A DNA stretch of 64,000 nt from Clavelina lepadiformis (taxonomy: Eukaryota; Chordata; Ascidiacea; Aplousobranchia; Clavelinidae). The position numbers and the translations under genes are program-made. Positions 1 through 11,138 of the stretch are shown in pieces. Positions within the stretch are counted from its first letter, which is position 1. Every line of letters starts with the position of its first letter. The notes beneath the pieces are model-generated. The model made no database searches and was not told the DNA's origin. It saw only the letters and a list, made by a program, of their open reading frames with translations. Location: contig NC_135243.1 of assembly GCF_947623445.1 (NCBI RefSeq), positions 6,884,501 to 6,948,500 on the forward strand, given 5' to 3'.

Positions 1-775
1 CATAGATGACAATATTTAGCAAAACGGATGAGCTTAGACTTAGATGCTTCTATCAAACTATGCCTAACTATCAAAGAAAAGATGTCGACTTCTTATGATT
101 GAAGAATATTCGAATACGGTTGCAACAAACACTTTTTGATTCCAACTATTTACATATATGGTGATACACTTCTGTTACGTAACATCGCAGTGTTAGTAAC
201 AGATATAGTAAAAACACGTGTTTTGAAAAGATAACGGAAAAATTGTTTTATTTAAGTACGTTTTGAGCCCTTTATTATATTAAAAAAAAGTTATAGGCTA
301 TATAGTATATAGTATAATTCTTGTGACTATCATTTTGTACAATTAGCCAACTACTTAGAGAACAAGAAGGGATGAAGTGGAAACAATTCCTTAACACCGT
401 TTTGATGAGATAAAGAACGAACAAACTTTATGTTTGCTGTATTTCACTAAGCGTCCTCTTCAATTTGTCGGCATTTGCGTAATAAACGGTTACGCGACAT
501 TTATCGTAACACTCCAGCCGAGATTAGCTAACGATGTGTCCTATACTTAAAGGTTTTCTTAAAACACATAAACATATATAAAGATATAATTTAAGCAATA
601 AGATTTGGCATACGCCAAAAAGAATTAAAACTCTTTAGTATTTGTATAGATCAGTGTTGCACGGATCTATTTTTAGAAATACGAGTAGTATAGAGTCGCT
701 ACCCTAGGAACCCCATTACCTGCAGGTTACCGGTTACGAGTAGTTTTAGATCAGTTTTTGCTTTTATTCACGATT
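1..775. other. No gene seen
   Basis: AT-rich sequence with no reading frame or splice pattern that I can support. A hAT-like terminal motif, CAGTGTTGC, occurs near 652, but I found no matching opposite end. Confidence 0.5.
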
Positions 776-1575
776 AAATGATTTTGCACGCGAATAAAAA
801 GAATATTTAAATTAAATTAACTTAGTCATACTTTTGTTGTACTTATAATGTAATAATGGGACATAAAGTGTAGTCAACATACAACGCATAGTGACAACAT
901 ATTTCTCCGTTAGGAGGCGCAAGCATGTGATAAAAAACAGACAACGAAAAAATAATAATTAATAGACAGAGTCGTGATAACTTTTCTTTCTACTTTCCAC
1001 AGTAAGTATAGACGTGTATTTCAAAGCACATATAACAGGTGAAACTTACAGACGGTACACATAATAGAGGTATGGTCAAGGGGGGGTGGTAAAGTTATTT
1101 AAAAGGTCTGGATTGCTTTTACGTAGTGTGGAGATTCTATATTTAAAGGTTCTATGAAAACTGTTCGATAAATTTTCCAAGGAGAGCTGTTGATTTTCAA
1201 TACCACATTTGAGTCTGGTTTTCCATGTGTGGTGATTCGTCGTTGTGATTAAGATAGTGAGGACTTTGTCGGTGTTCGACTCAAATCCCGGGTCATACCT
1301 GAAGGCGCAAAGATCCTCGACATTTTCTTTATTTAGGTTTAAGTTTAAAGTTTTTTCGGCGAGTTTTATTGTTCGTTTCCATTGGATCTGGGTTTGGGAG
1401 CATTTGTAAAATAGATGATGGGCGGAATCTGGTCCAATTTTACAAAAGCGGCAGCTATTGTTTGTTGTTGGTGCGTATACGGTTCTTAGTTCATGTTTAA
1501 AAGGGTAACAATTACCAGGACCGAGATTATAACCTTTGATGTTTAAATCGTTTGGGCGATCAAGTTATTACTAAG
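776..1575 (-). mobile_element. LINE (non-LTR retrotransposon) 3' end, copy 1
   Basis: Read on the minus strand, 1563 to 1076 is one open frame ending in a TGA at 1078-1076. It has the C-terminal zinc-binding pattern common after LINE reverse transcriptases: CRFCKIGPDS, then HHLFYKC. A tail rich in basic and polar residues follows. About 300 bp of 3' untranslated sequence (1075 to 776) follows the stop. The copy is 5'-truncated: upstream of about 1575 the frame meets a stop and the sequence no longer looks coding, so no reverse transcriptase domain remains. The 3' 510 bp is repeated almost identically at 2473-2982. I cannot assign the clade from the C-terminus alone. Confidence 0.75.
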
Positions 1576-1820
1576 CCAAGTATACAGCAAGCTTTAAACT
1601 AAACATACACCCATATAAAAATGTAGCATTACAGAACTTATATTCATAAAAAGGAATTTTTATGTAATAGCGAGAATTTAAAATATAATTCCTTTTGTAC
1701 AATATGTTTGGATAAGAGAGATACTTTTTTGTAAATCGGAATTATTTAGCTTCATTGTTGGATTAATTTAATATTTCGGCCATGTCCACAATATGTTTGC
1801 GGCATAGCGGTAGCGCGTAG

Positions 1821-1860
1821 CAGTGGTTCTCAACCTTTTTTGGCTTACGGCAAACAACCA
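1821..1860. mobile_element. hAT-like transposon terminus, orphan
   Basis: CAGTGGTTCTCAACC at 1821 is a typical hAT terminal sequence. No matching right end or 8-bp target duplication was found nearby, so this is probably an eroded or interrupted copy. Confidence 0.35.
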
Positions 1861-2009
1861 AAAGATTTGGCGGCTCCCGCAGTCAAACCAAAAAGTTTCT
1901 GCATTAAATAAAAATAATTTGCGAAGCCGTTTTCCTGGACTAGTGATTAGCGGTAGCGCTTTACGATAGCAAATCACCAAAGAATAGCAAACGTTTTTGT
2001 TGATGAGGG

Positions 2010-2382
2010 CAAAGTCGTAATTATACTCAAGTCGGACTCGAGTCACTTTTTGCAAATAATTAACTTGGCTCGAGCTCCACTCTTTGAAATTGCATACATG
2101 ACATCACATGACTCGAGACAGTTCTGGTTGAGTAGGTTTAAGCATGAAAGTAAAACATTTTTTTTTCCTCCAAACACATCAAATTATAAATAATTTAAAT
2201 AAAATTTTTTGTCTGCGAATGCGTAAAAGAAATTGCAAAACAAAGTAAATTTATGAAACATCCAAACATTTCTTGCTAAAAGAAACGTTTCTTTTTTTAG
2301 CTTTCCGTATGGCTTGGTTTTAGATATCAAACGACTTGACTTGACTTTCGACTCCTGTTTAATGACCTGGTTATGACTTTTG
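2010..2382. repeat. GAGTC-rich MITE-like repeat, copy 1
   Basis: The ends CAAAGTCGTAAT (2010) and the complement of ATGACTTTTG (to 2382) form a weak inverted repeat. The interior is rich in ACTCGAG and GACTTGACT. The same end sequence and motifs recur at 30704-31038 and in reverse near 57180-57540. No clean target duplication was seen. Confidence 0.4.
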
Positions 2383-2472
2383 ATAAAAGAATGGTTTATG
2401 CAATGTTCTTTATCCAATAAAATACTGTAAGTGGATCGTCAACTCACGGATCTGTCAAATGAGGATTTATGC

Positions 2473-2982
2473 AAATGATTTTGCACGCGAATAAAAAGAC
2501 TATTTAAATTAAATTAGTCATATTTTTGTTGTACTTATAATGTAATAATTAGACATAAAGTGTGTTCAACATACAACGCGTAGTGACAATATATTTCTCC
2601 GTTAGGAGGCGCAAGCATGTGATAAAAAACAGACAACGAAAAAATAATAATTAATAGACAGAGTCGTGATAACTTTTCCTTCTACTTTCCACAGTAAGTA
2701 TAGACGTGTATTTCAAAGCACATATAACAGGCGAAACTTACAGACGGTACACTTATTAGAGGTACAGTCAAGGGGGGATGGTAAAGTTATTTAAAAGGTC
2801 TGGATTGCTTTTACGTAGTGTGGAGATTCTATATTTAAAGGTTCTATGAATACTGTTCGATAAATTTTTCAAGGAGAACTGTTGATTTTCAATAACACAT
2901 TTGAGTCTGGTTTTCCATATGTGGTGATTCGTCGTTATGATTAAGATAGTGAGGACTTTGTCGGTGTTCGACTCAAATCCCG
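2473..2982 (-). mobile_element. LINE 3' end, copy 2 (5'-truncated)
   Basis: Nearly identical to 776-1290 and in the same orientation. It shares the exact 3' boundary and breaks off on its 5' side at about 2982, inside the coding part. The frame still encodes the C-terminal segment that contains NTDKVLTILI. Two copies with the same 3' end and different 5' breakpoints are what independent, target-primed, 5'-truncated insertions leave behind. A local segmental duplication is the alternative. Confidence 0.7.
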
Positions 2983-3234
2983 AGTAGGCCACAGTCTACC
3001 GCAATCCGCCACATTATTCATTAATAAATTCATTAAATACTGTTTTTGGTCTCTATGCTTAAAACTTAAAGTTTACATTAAATACGATTTATTCCTTGCA
3101 TAGGTGGATAAATACACGATTAATGTTTCGATTCACGAATCCGGTCCGCCAAGTACTTCATTTTCTCATATCAGGCCCGCCGACCGAAGAAGTTGCCCGC
3201 CTCTGGTATATACTCTATAGTCTATACTCTATAG

Positions 3235-3554
3235 CAGTGGTTCCCAAACTTTTTCAGCTTGTGGCACACTAGAAAAATTATAAAACGCTCGTGGCACACT
3301 TACAAGAGAAGAAAAGTTGCTTTAGAAAATTACGCTACTCTATTAGCAATGCCATAATTGTTTTCATCGTCACATGTGCTTATTTATCAGCTATTGAAGC
3401 AGTTAGAAAGCTTTTAAGTCGCATATGCTTGTCTGCATGCCTTATTTTAAATATTTATACAGTTCTTTTCCAAAATTTCAAAAAGATTCGCGGCACACCT
3501 GAGAATCTATGGTGGCACACTAGTGTGCCGCGGCACACAGTTTGGGAATCACTG
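3235..3554. mobile_element. hAT MITE with 8-bp target duplication
   Basis: A 320-bp non-autonomous element. The left end CAGTGGTTCCCAAACTTTTT is mirrored by CAGTTTGGGAATCACTG at the right end. The flanks CTCTATAG (3227-3234 and 3555-3562) are identical and 8 bp long, as expected for hAT transposition. The interior repeats the phrase GTGGCACACT and its complement. The open frame across 3291-3578 runs over the element end and is not a gene. Confidence 0.9.
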
Positions 3555-3562
3555 CTCTATAG

Positions 3563-3660
3563 TATAGAAGACTACTAGTATAGAGTCTATACTATATACT
3601 CTATATACCCTATATCTATACTCTCTATATACTCTATAGTCTATACTATAGAGACAGCGT
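3563..3660. repeat. Low-complexity TATACTCTATAG repeat
   Basis: Degenerate tandem CTATAGTCTATACT-type repeats flank the hAT MITE on both sides (also 3203-3234). The MITE appears to have inserted into this array. Confidence 0.6.
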
Positions 3661-4374
3661 GAAAAATCATTTATCGTTCGTCTATGATATTTCTATGACC
3701 GGCATTCCTTAAGTGAAAAATCAATTGCACTGCTCATACTATGGTTGCTGCGATGTAGATTGTAGAGTAAGACCAAATGCAGTACTGTGATTCTAGTTTT
3801 CTACGAAGTATTTACATGCTAAGGGCAACCACCTAATGGTGAAGCCATTTACCCATCCTTTCTGGAAGCGAAAGAGAGAGTGGAAAAGATCCACCGTCAT
3901 GCTTTTCGGCTTACAAGTTCAAAATCACTCATAATTCTTTCGCCTTATGGCTGGTGAGTAAAAGGCTCTAACAAAATGTGCAAGTAGTTGTAAGCTTTAC
4001 CTGAAGATGTCCACACAAGGACATTAAGTATATTGGTTTTTACGGTTACATAAACGTGAAGCAAAAGACAATTCGGAGATAAAAAATAAAACAACGTGAA
4101 AACGTAAGAACGTGTAAAAAGATTTTTATGTGTCTATAATATAGATTATAGAACAATATCATCACCCAAATACGTTCCCACTAACCTGAATAATTTCGTA
4201 AAAGCCTTAAGTCATAATATATTTTCCAATACCTTACACCAATTGTTTATTACACTGTTTTTATATTCCAATTGATAATGCCCATATAATTTTATTCAGA
4301 TTTATTTGCTTTTATTACCGTGTTAATCTTATTTCTGTGATGAAATTAATCATGAACGCCCTAAAGAAGATAAA

Positions 4375-5812
4375 TCATTGCGCTTTGATTGCGTTCACAA
4401 AGTCTTCAAAGTCAATTTGTCCATCTCCGTTTCTGTCTGCTTCCTCCAGAAGATCATTGAGTTCTTCTTCAGTCGGTGAAGACAAGAAATTGGTGATCAA
4501 TTTTCTCAGATCATTCTTGTTGATGTAACCGTCCTGGTCGCAATCGAATACCTGATGCAGGCAATAAATGGAAGATATATGTATAAGATAGAGGGTAAGA
4601 AATTATACTTAGCTTAGCTTCCAAGTTTCTGTTTATAGTCATCAACGAAAGTATTTGTGTTTCAACAGTTTACGCACTAAGGCAAGGTCTACACAGATAT
4701 TTCTCCCCAGGGTGTTTTAACCCTATTTTCCAGGCCTTTTTAGAGCTTGTATTCCTGGGTGGTCTGCTGCTAAAATAGATGTTTAGCGGCAGATATCTGA
4801 TTATTTCTAACGCCACACAACTCGCTTTAACTTGTCTAGAAGCATAAGTTATTTAAAATTTCACATTTGTTTTAAAAAGATACTTTGATTTGTAGTTAAT
4901 CATATATTTTTAATTAAAGAAAAAGTGCAATTTCTTTCATAATCAATAGGCCTAACTCTCTTTGGTATTTCCACGATTTTGGGTATTTAATGACTTCAGT
5001 CGCCTGAGAGTTTGGTGAATCGACATTTTGCTGCGCAATTAGAGAACACTTTCATGTAAGCTAAGTGAGGCAGCAAAGTTACATCAGTGCTTAATTACGC
5101 ATAAAATTAATGCTGTTGTTTGATGTTTTTTCTACATCCCTTGGGAAAATGAAGCAGTTAAAATCGGTTAGCGCCATAAAAGGGGTGATATGCTTGCAAT
5201 AAATAAATAAATATGCAAAAAGTAATTTAACTAACTTTCAATTTTTTACGCCAAACTATTGCAAAGCAAAGTTTAGGAAAAGTCATAAAATTTCTCTGCA
5301 GTTTCTCCAATAGTTTTTTTCCATAAACGGTTGAAGGTGCTCCAACTGCCTTCCGATGTATTTAAAATACAGCACGCTCGATTAGGTATACGAGACGTAG
5401 AATATGCTTGTGTGGAATATATGAGTAGATTTTAAGACTTATCATCACCAAAATCAGTTATCATCATAAAACAACTTTAAATTTGAAAAGCAGATTTTAA
5501 AACTAACAGGGAAATCTCTTCTTTGCGTCTTACTTGGAATGCATCGCGAACTAAGTCATCACGACAATCTTCCAATTGGTTTTCAGCAAATTTTTCGAAA
5601 TCGTCATACTCAATAAAGTCTTTTCCGTTCTTACTAATGTCCTTGATAATGTCATTTAGTTCATCGTAAGTGGCGTAATGTCGTGTAGAATGAAGCGTAA
5701 TTTTCAAGTCTTCAATATCGATCACACCATTTCGATCGCGGTCGAAGAGATTGAATATCGCATCGATTTCGTACTTTCCGCAGCCGTTCACTTTTTCTTC
5801 CGAGATCGTCAT
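4375..5812 (-). CDS. Calmodulin-like EF-hand protein
   Basis: Two exons on the minus strand: 5812-5534 (93 codons from the ATG) and 4551-4375 (58 codons plus TGA). The 982-bp intron has GT-AG ends in phase 0. The 151-residue product is close to calmodulin in length (149) and has four EF-hands. Loops 1, 3 and 4 are canonical: DRDRNGVIDIED, DCDQDGYINKND and DRNGDGQIDFED. Loop 2 (near SKNGKDFIEYDD) lacks Asp at position 1 and Gly at position 6 and probably does not bind calcium. All four loops carry Asp, not Glu, at position 12, which is unusual for this family. It is most likely a soluble Ca2+ (or Mg2+) sensor; a partner cannot be inferred. A poly(A) signal on this strand lies at 4296-4291. I cannot say whether it is a centrin, troponin C or calmodulin-like orthologue. 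Confidence 0.9.
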
Positions 5813-8800
5813 ATATGCTCTTATAAGTATAAGCTACACAGCTGCTAAACTTTGCCGATCTAAATATATATATATCTGACAAGATCAACAGCAATCGCTG
5901 ACATCAATATACTTAATTTCCCTTTGCTGCTATCGAAACTAAACACTTAAACTGTGTAAACACTTAAATTGTAAACTGTTATACAGCTCCTCATTTTGTA
6001 CCTTCAATATACTTGTGATAGACTTGTGTGCCGTATACTCGTAGAGCACGCAGTCATCCATCATTCAAGTGTCCTGCCAAGCGTCTGGTTAATTGATTAG
6101 TTAGGCTACAAAAACTTCGCAGGTGCTTTGGCTTCTATGAGGTGATTTGAATCATGATCGTTTATACGGAATAAAACTACTAGCATTAATACTATGTATA
6201 TTTTTATTTAAACCAACATGACTTATAGTTAACTGATACCAAATAAACTAAGGGGTTAGTGTTTAATCGGAAATGGATGTGGTATCGCATCTTGTTTTTA
6301 TCAGTAATGAACACTATGCCGATTAAATTCTTTCGTTTGGATTTTTTTCAACAGAATTTTGTAAAAGTGATTTAGCATTTTACAACTGAGTTATTGCTTT
6401 AATAACTTTCCACAAAATTTCATAAATAAATAAAGTTTTTTATGTAATTTAATTTCAACAGTAAAGAAGGTTCAATCGAATGGTGAAATTGCCCGTTCAG
6501 TTCTAGCACAGGGACCATGAAGTTATAATAACCTTTAAAATGCTGTGGTCTACCATGACCAAATTTATTATGTGCAATTACAGCTGCGGCCTTATGAATA
6601 AGTTTATCTTTAAAGTATATCTTACTTTGCTGTAACCTACAGTAGGCCTATATATTGTTGTATGGAAGGCTTTTTTGAAACTAATTGATAAAGCGTGGCC
6701 ATATCAAAGACTAAATTAACAATATTTCTCAGTGAAACAACAAACAATAATTAACAAATAAAATAAACAATGTAACCTTGAAAAGACCCGCTGTTGACGT
6801 AATTATTGTTGTATTGCAGCATTAAGATCGTCAACAACAAACCGAAAAAATAATAAAAAACATATTTGATAAAATTTGTCTACAGTTATGAAGAATTTGA
6901 TAACAGGACCAATTGAGGCGAACTGTGATTAAAAAATAAAAATCATTTCAAAGTATGACAAAAAGGCACTTTTGTTCCACTCTACATATAGGCCTGTAGA
7001 TGAGTACATTTGCTACGCTATTGAATAAAAGTTTTCTCCATTAACTACACCGTTTGAAGGAGTTCGAACGATCACGATCACGATCATGATCACGCCTTCA
7101 GATGAACAGAGATGAAAGTTGTGCTTGGATTTTTTGGTCAGGCTGGAGTTCGTGTTTAGGTTTGTAAACACTTTGTGGCTGATCTCGGGACTCCATACTA
7201 ACATTTTTTTTCAATATTAAAAATTTTTATACAATATAATATGACAATACAATTATTTATAATAACTTATTATTTTCAAATGAATTGTCATATCATATGG
7301 GCCGACCTCGGGCATTAGATGGTCGGCTAGTAACCTTCTTTGCTCTAGTCTAGACACTGAAAGGACGTCTCATGCGAACTTCTATGACTCTGTGCAATTT
7401 AATGCTTGACTATAGCAATGACTTTTTCTGGCTGTTGTGAGTAACAGTTCTACTTTTACAGTTGTCGAATAATTATCAACGAAAAAAGGTAAAAAAGGAA
7501 AAGTTTTGTCACTCAGGAGACAAGAAACTCATCAAAAAATCTAAAGTAACATGAAAAGATTAAGTCAATTTCAAATTCAAATTTGAATTGAACTAATTCA
7601 AATGTATTAAAAAAATCAATTCAGTTATGAAAGTATCTCGCTAGAAAAGCAAGTAATTGTGGGACAGCATGATTTCTAGGTAAAAACCCATTGATTTTGA
7701 TCAGAAGCTAATTGAAGCTAATTGATGAAGCTAATTGTTGGACGTGTATTATCCCATATTAATGGGAAGCTTGAAGTAAATTAAAAAAACGTGAACTCCG
7801 TTTTAAATGTTTTGCTTGCGCGAAACTGTAATATAGTAAATATTCACAATGCCATGTGGATTCAGTTTTAACATCTCATTCAGTTTTTATATTCCCAGGA
7901 ATCGTAAAAATTCGTTTGTTACGTTGAGTAAATTGTGATTAGCATCAGCAGAAATTCTGGCCTGGAAATCTACGACAACGCCTTTAAAAACAAACAGAAT
8001 AAAACTAACGGACAAAAACGGCACCGATGTAGGCGATCGAATTTTGGATAAGAAGCTAGTAGGAAAAAGCTGAAATCTGTAACTTTGTAGTTTGCCCGGT
8101 CCAAAGAAGTTGAGCCGATATAACTGAATTGTTACTGGAAAATGATTAGGCCTAATCCACCTTAAGTATAGTTTACGCAGCCCGTTGTTAAAGCAAGGTG
8201 GTAATGTTAGAAGAAAGTACGGTACAGGAAAATAGCTGACCACTGTTTTATATATGGTTAAACTGGGGTTTCGCTTGGATTGCGGAAAGAGATTTGGACT
8301 TGTTTAGGTGAGTATATGCCGTAACAATCGCTGTCTTGGCCGATGTTGATTTTTGAGAAGTGCCGTTACATCGGCATCGGTTCAGCTCTAGTGTGAACGA
8401 CATGTAGCCTACTATGCAACTAATTAAATTATTAATATAGGTATTCAAGTTGGTAACAAGTATGAAGTAACAACGTCTGCATTCTTACTGGATCATTTAT
8501 AGCTAAAAGCAGAGCAGAAACAACATGGCTTGGTAATTAGAAAATAGCTACGTCACAAGACTATTTATTTATTCCTTTTCCAAAGTTGAACAATTATCCT
8601 GCACTAAGTCTTGGAGTTGTTATACCACCAATATCTAACAAACTTGTTATCAATATCGAAATGGCCTAAATCGGGTTTGCTAAGCTTAGTGAAGTGAACA
8701 TAAATACATCTATGACCTTAACCACAAATATCGAAACTATTTCAAGTTGTTTATTTTGCACAATTCTGCTTAAAGTAATAATTATGGCATTTTACATAAA

Positions 8801-9320
8801 CATCATAATCATAGTGATATGAACAATTGCTTGCGAGGAACTGGCAATCCTGTTGCATAGAAATGAAACCAAACATATGGATGACGCAATTTAAAGCATG
8901 AAGTACGTAGCAGAAACATCCAGGTACTAAGACCACAGAAAAGTGAGTTACAGTCTCAAGGCCCAATCAAATTTTCCATAAGAAAGAACTGAAGACATGA
9001 ATGAACGAGTAACTTCAATTAACAAGCAACGAGTTTGAAATAGAACTTTTGAACCAAAGCGTTCGCAACGATTCGAAACGAAAAGCAAATTTTTAAAAAG
9101 GAACTATACATCGGCCATACGCACACTGACAATGGACGTTTTTTCACACAGCCACTAGTGTATAAAGGTCTAGCACACAAGCATACTATACAAAGCAAAC
9201 CACCCTACTCAGTTACATGCCTAAATGAACCATACACACTTTTTGGAACTAATGCATTATAATACTAATAGGAAAATCCACACAACATTAAGGCATATTC
9301 TTCGGACACTTCCTGAGCAA
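5813..9320. other. Intergenic, no gene seen
   Basis: Both strands were read. Open frames of up to about 118 codons occur, but none shows a family motif or credible splice partners. The sequence is AT-rich with no recognised repeat. Confidence 0.5.
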
Positions 9321-11138
9321 TTAGTGATGATGATGATGGTGGTGATGATCAGGATCGTGCCAGATCAGAACTGGAATGTGAGTGTGGTGCAAGACGTAAT
9401 CACTCACCGATCCCATCACAGTACGCCGGAGCAACCCCGCACCCCTGCTTCCCATTACTATGAGGTCAGCCTCCAACTTCTCGGCCATTTTAACGATGGC
9501 GTGAGATGCAGTGGACTTGGTTGTGTCAACGTGTACCTTGCAGTGCTCCAGCTGTAATTTAAGTTCATTAACAGGTAATTAAACATGAAATATGAAGTTA
9601 ATTATTATAAAAACCTAAACTAAATGCAAATCGATAAGACAACATTAGTACTACAACTAGATTACTACATATTTTGAAGTGTGCTGTAAACGACTGAAAT
9701 GGTTTTGCTACGCCGTATTAACCATAGAAGTGACCTGGGCCTCCTTGCATTTTGTCACGTATTTATTTTTAAGGTGTTCGCATCGTTTTCTGTGCTCGGT
9801 AACAATCCTTTCCATTTCTACTTGAGGATAAGCAATAGCATCTAAAAATACACAATGGTTATGTCAATACGACTAATCACTAACGTATAATAATAATTAT
9901 GAGAACATGAATTGAAATGCACCGCATTGCATGTTGCATGCATTCATTCTGTATTTACATTATCAAAGCAACATAACGTTGGTAGGGTGAGCTGCATTTC
10001 ACATAGCAAATGGTTGCAGTGAGTGTCATAAAAGCAGGTATTTTAACATTTTATTTAATAACAAGCTTCGAACAGTATTTATTCTTTTTCATAGCTAGAA
10101 TAAATCAAAACAGTGGATTACTTAATGTCTTTAAATATACACATTGTTACGTGATATAATCATAGGAAAAAAGGAATAAAACAAAGACACGAGGATTTCA
10201 GAAATATAGTCGTATATCCTATATATACTGTGGATTATCAGAGTGTAGAAGACATAGCTAACAACAGGAAATATTGCTAACAATGAGCCTGTAGCGTTGT
10301 TAGGTGTAGGATGAAAGCAGCAAAGACAGTGGAGAAAACTAAACCACATGATACTACACATGATAAAATAATGTATTGTGAAGTTTAGTAGCCCTAACAT
10401 TGTGCATTGTTACATACTACAGTACATGCTTTAACCACCTGCAAATGCAAACGTTGTTCGAACAATATTAGCTTTTATTAAATAAAATGTTTTATCTGCT
10501 TCTGTGGAGTTTATTGCAATTCTTTGGTTGGTAAAATAATAAAATGTTTCTTGTTACATATTCATTAAATATTGCAATAAGCAGAACATAAACAAATAAC
10601 ATCCACACAAAATATACTTTTTTGTCCTCAAAATGTTAAAATCAGTCTAAAACAAAACATGTGCTTGATGTAAAATAATTATGTCGTATCAATCAATTGA
10701 TGTGTCCACCTGCAAACATCATCGCTGGCAATTCGGGTTGCTCTGCTTCATGGCAAACATGAACATCATTTTCTGGTTTGTGAAAATTGGCAACATACCC
10801 TGAAGAAAAACAACACAAAAAATATCATGCCAAAACTGAAAATTGTTCATGAGGTAAATTAAATTATTAATCAACATGATGTTCATGTTCATGATGATAA
10901 AGAACTAAATTATTTTGTCAAATCAAACAACCAACAGCTAGGTTCCAGCAGTTGTAGCGGAGTCACAATGTATTAAATGTGGTTACAAAAATACAGTGTT
11001 CTTGTATATACAGAAACAGAATATGCACCGGTATGTGTTGCACGTTTTAACTGTTTAGACTCATTGTAGAATAGGTTACTTACAATCAAATGTCTTTTCC
11101 GAACGTTCGCTATTATCAACAGCAATGAATACCTTCAT
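9321..11138 (-). CDS. Universal stress protein A-like, copy 1, His8 tail
   Basis: Four exons (minus): 11138-11084, 10799-10710, 9841-9735 and 9551-9321. All introns are GT-AG and all phases join, giving 160 residues. It is a single USP domain. The N-terminus MKVFIAVDNSE is followed by FDWYVANFHKP. Near the C-terminus, GSRGAGLLRRTVMGS fits the G-x2-G-x9-G-(S/T) ATP-binding motif of ATP-binding USPs, followed by VSDYVLHH and PVLIWHD. USP proteins are small, usually dimeric cytosolic proteins linked to stress responses; the substrate is unknown here. The oddity is the C-terminus: eight consecutive histidines before TAA, with mixed CAT and CAC codons. It shares exon structure with the next two genes on the same strand, so the three arose by tandem duplication. 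Confidence 0.95.

Noticed and set aside
1261-1300. GTTCGACTC as a tRNA B-box
   Set aside because: It is part of the LINE coding region and no tRNA fold surrounds it; no tRNA gene was recognised in the window.
3171-3205. Possible hAT right end reading CAGAGGCGGGCAAC in complement
   Set aside because: No matching left end or 8-bp duplication was found.
4337-4528. Plus-strand frame of 63 codons
   Set aside because: It is the antisense shadow of the second EF-hand exon.
7887-8243. Minus-strand frame of 118 codons
   Set aside because: Composition and lack of motifs look random; no flanking exons.
9225-9557. Plus-strand frame of 110 codons with a Met run
   Set aside because: Antisense of the stress-protein last exon; the Met run is the complement of the histidine codons.
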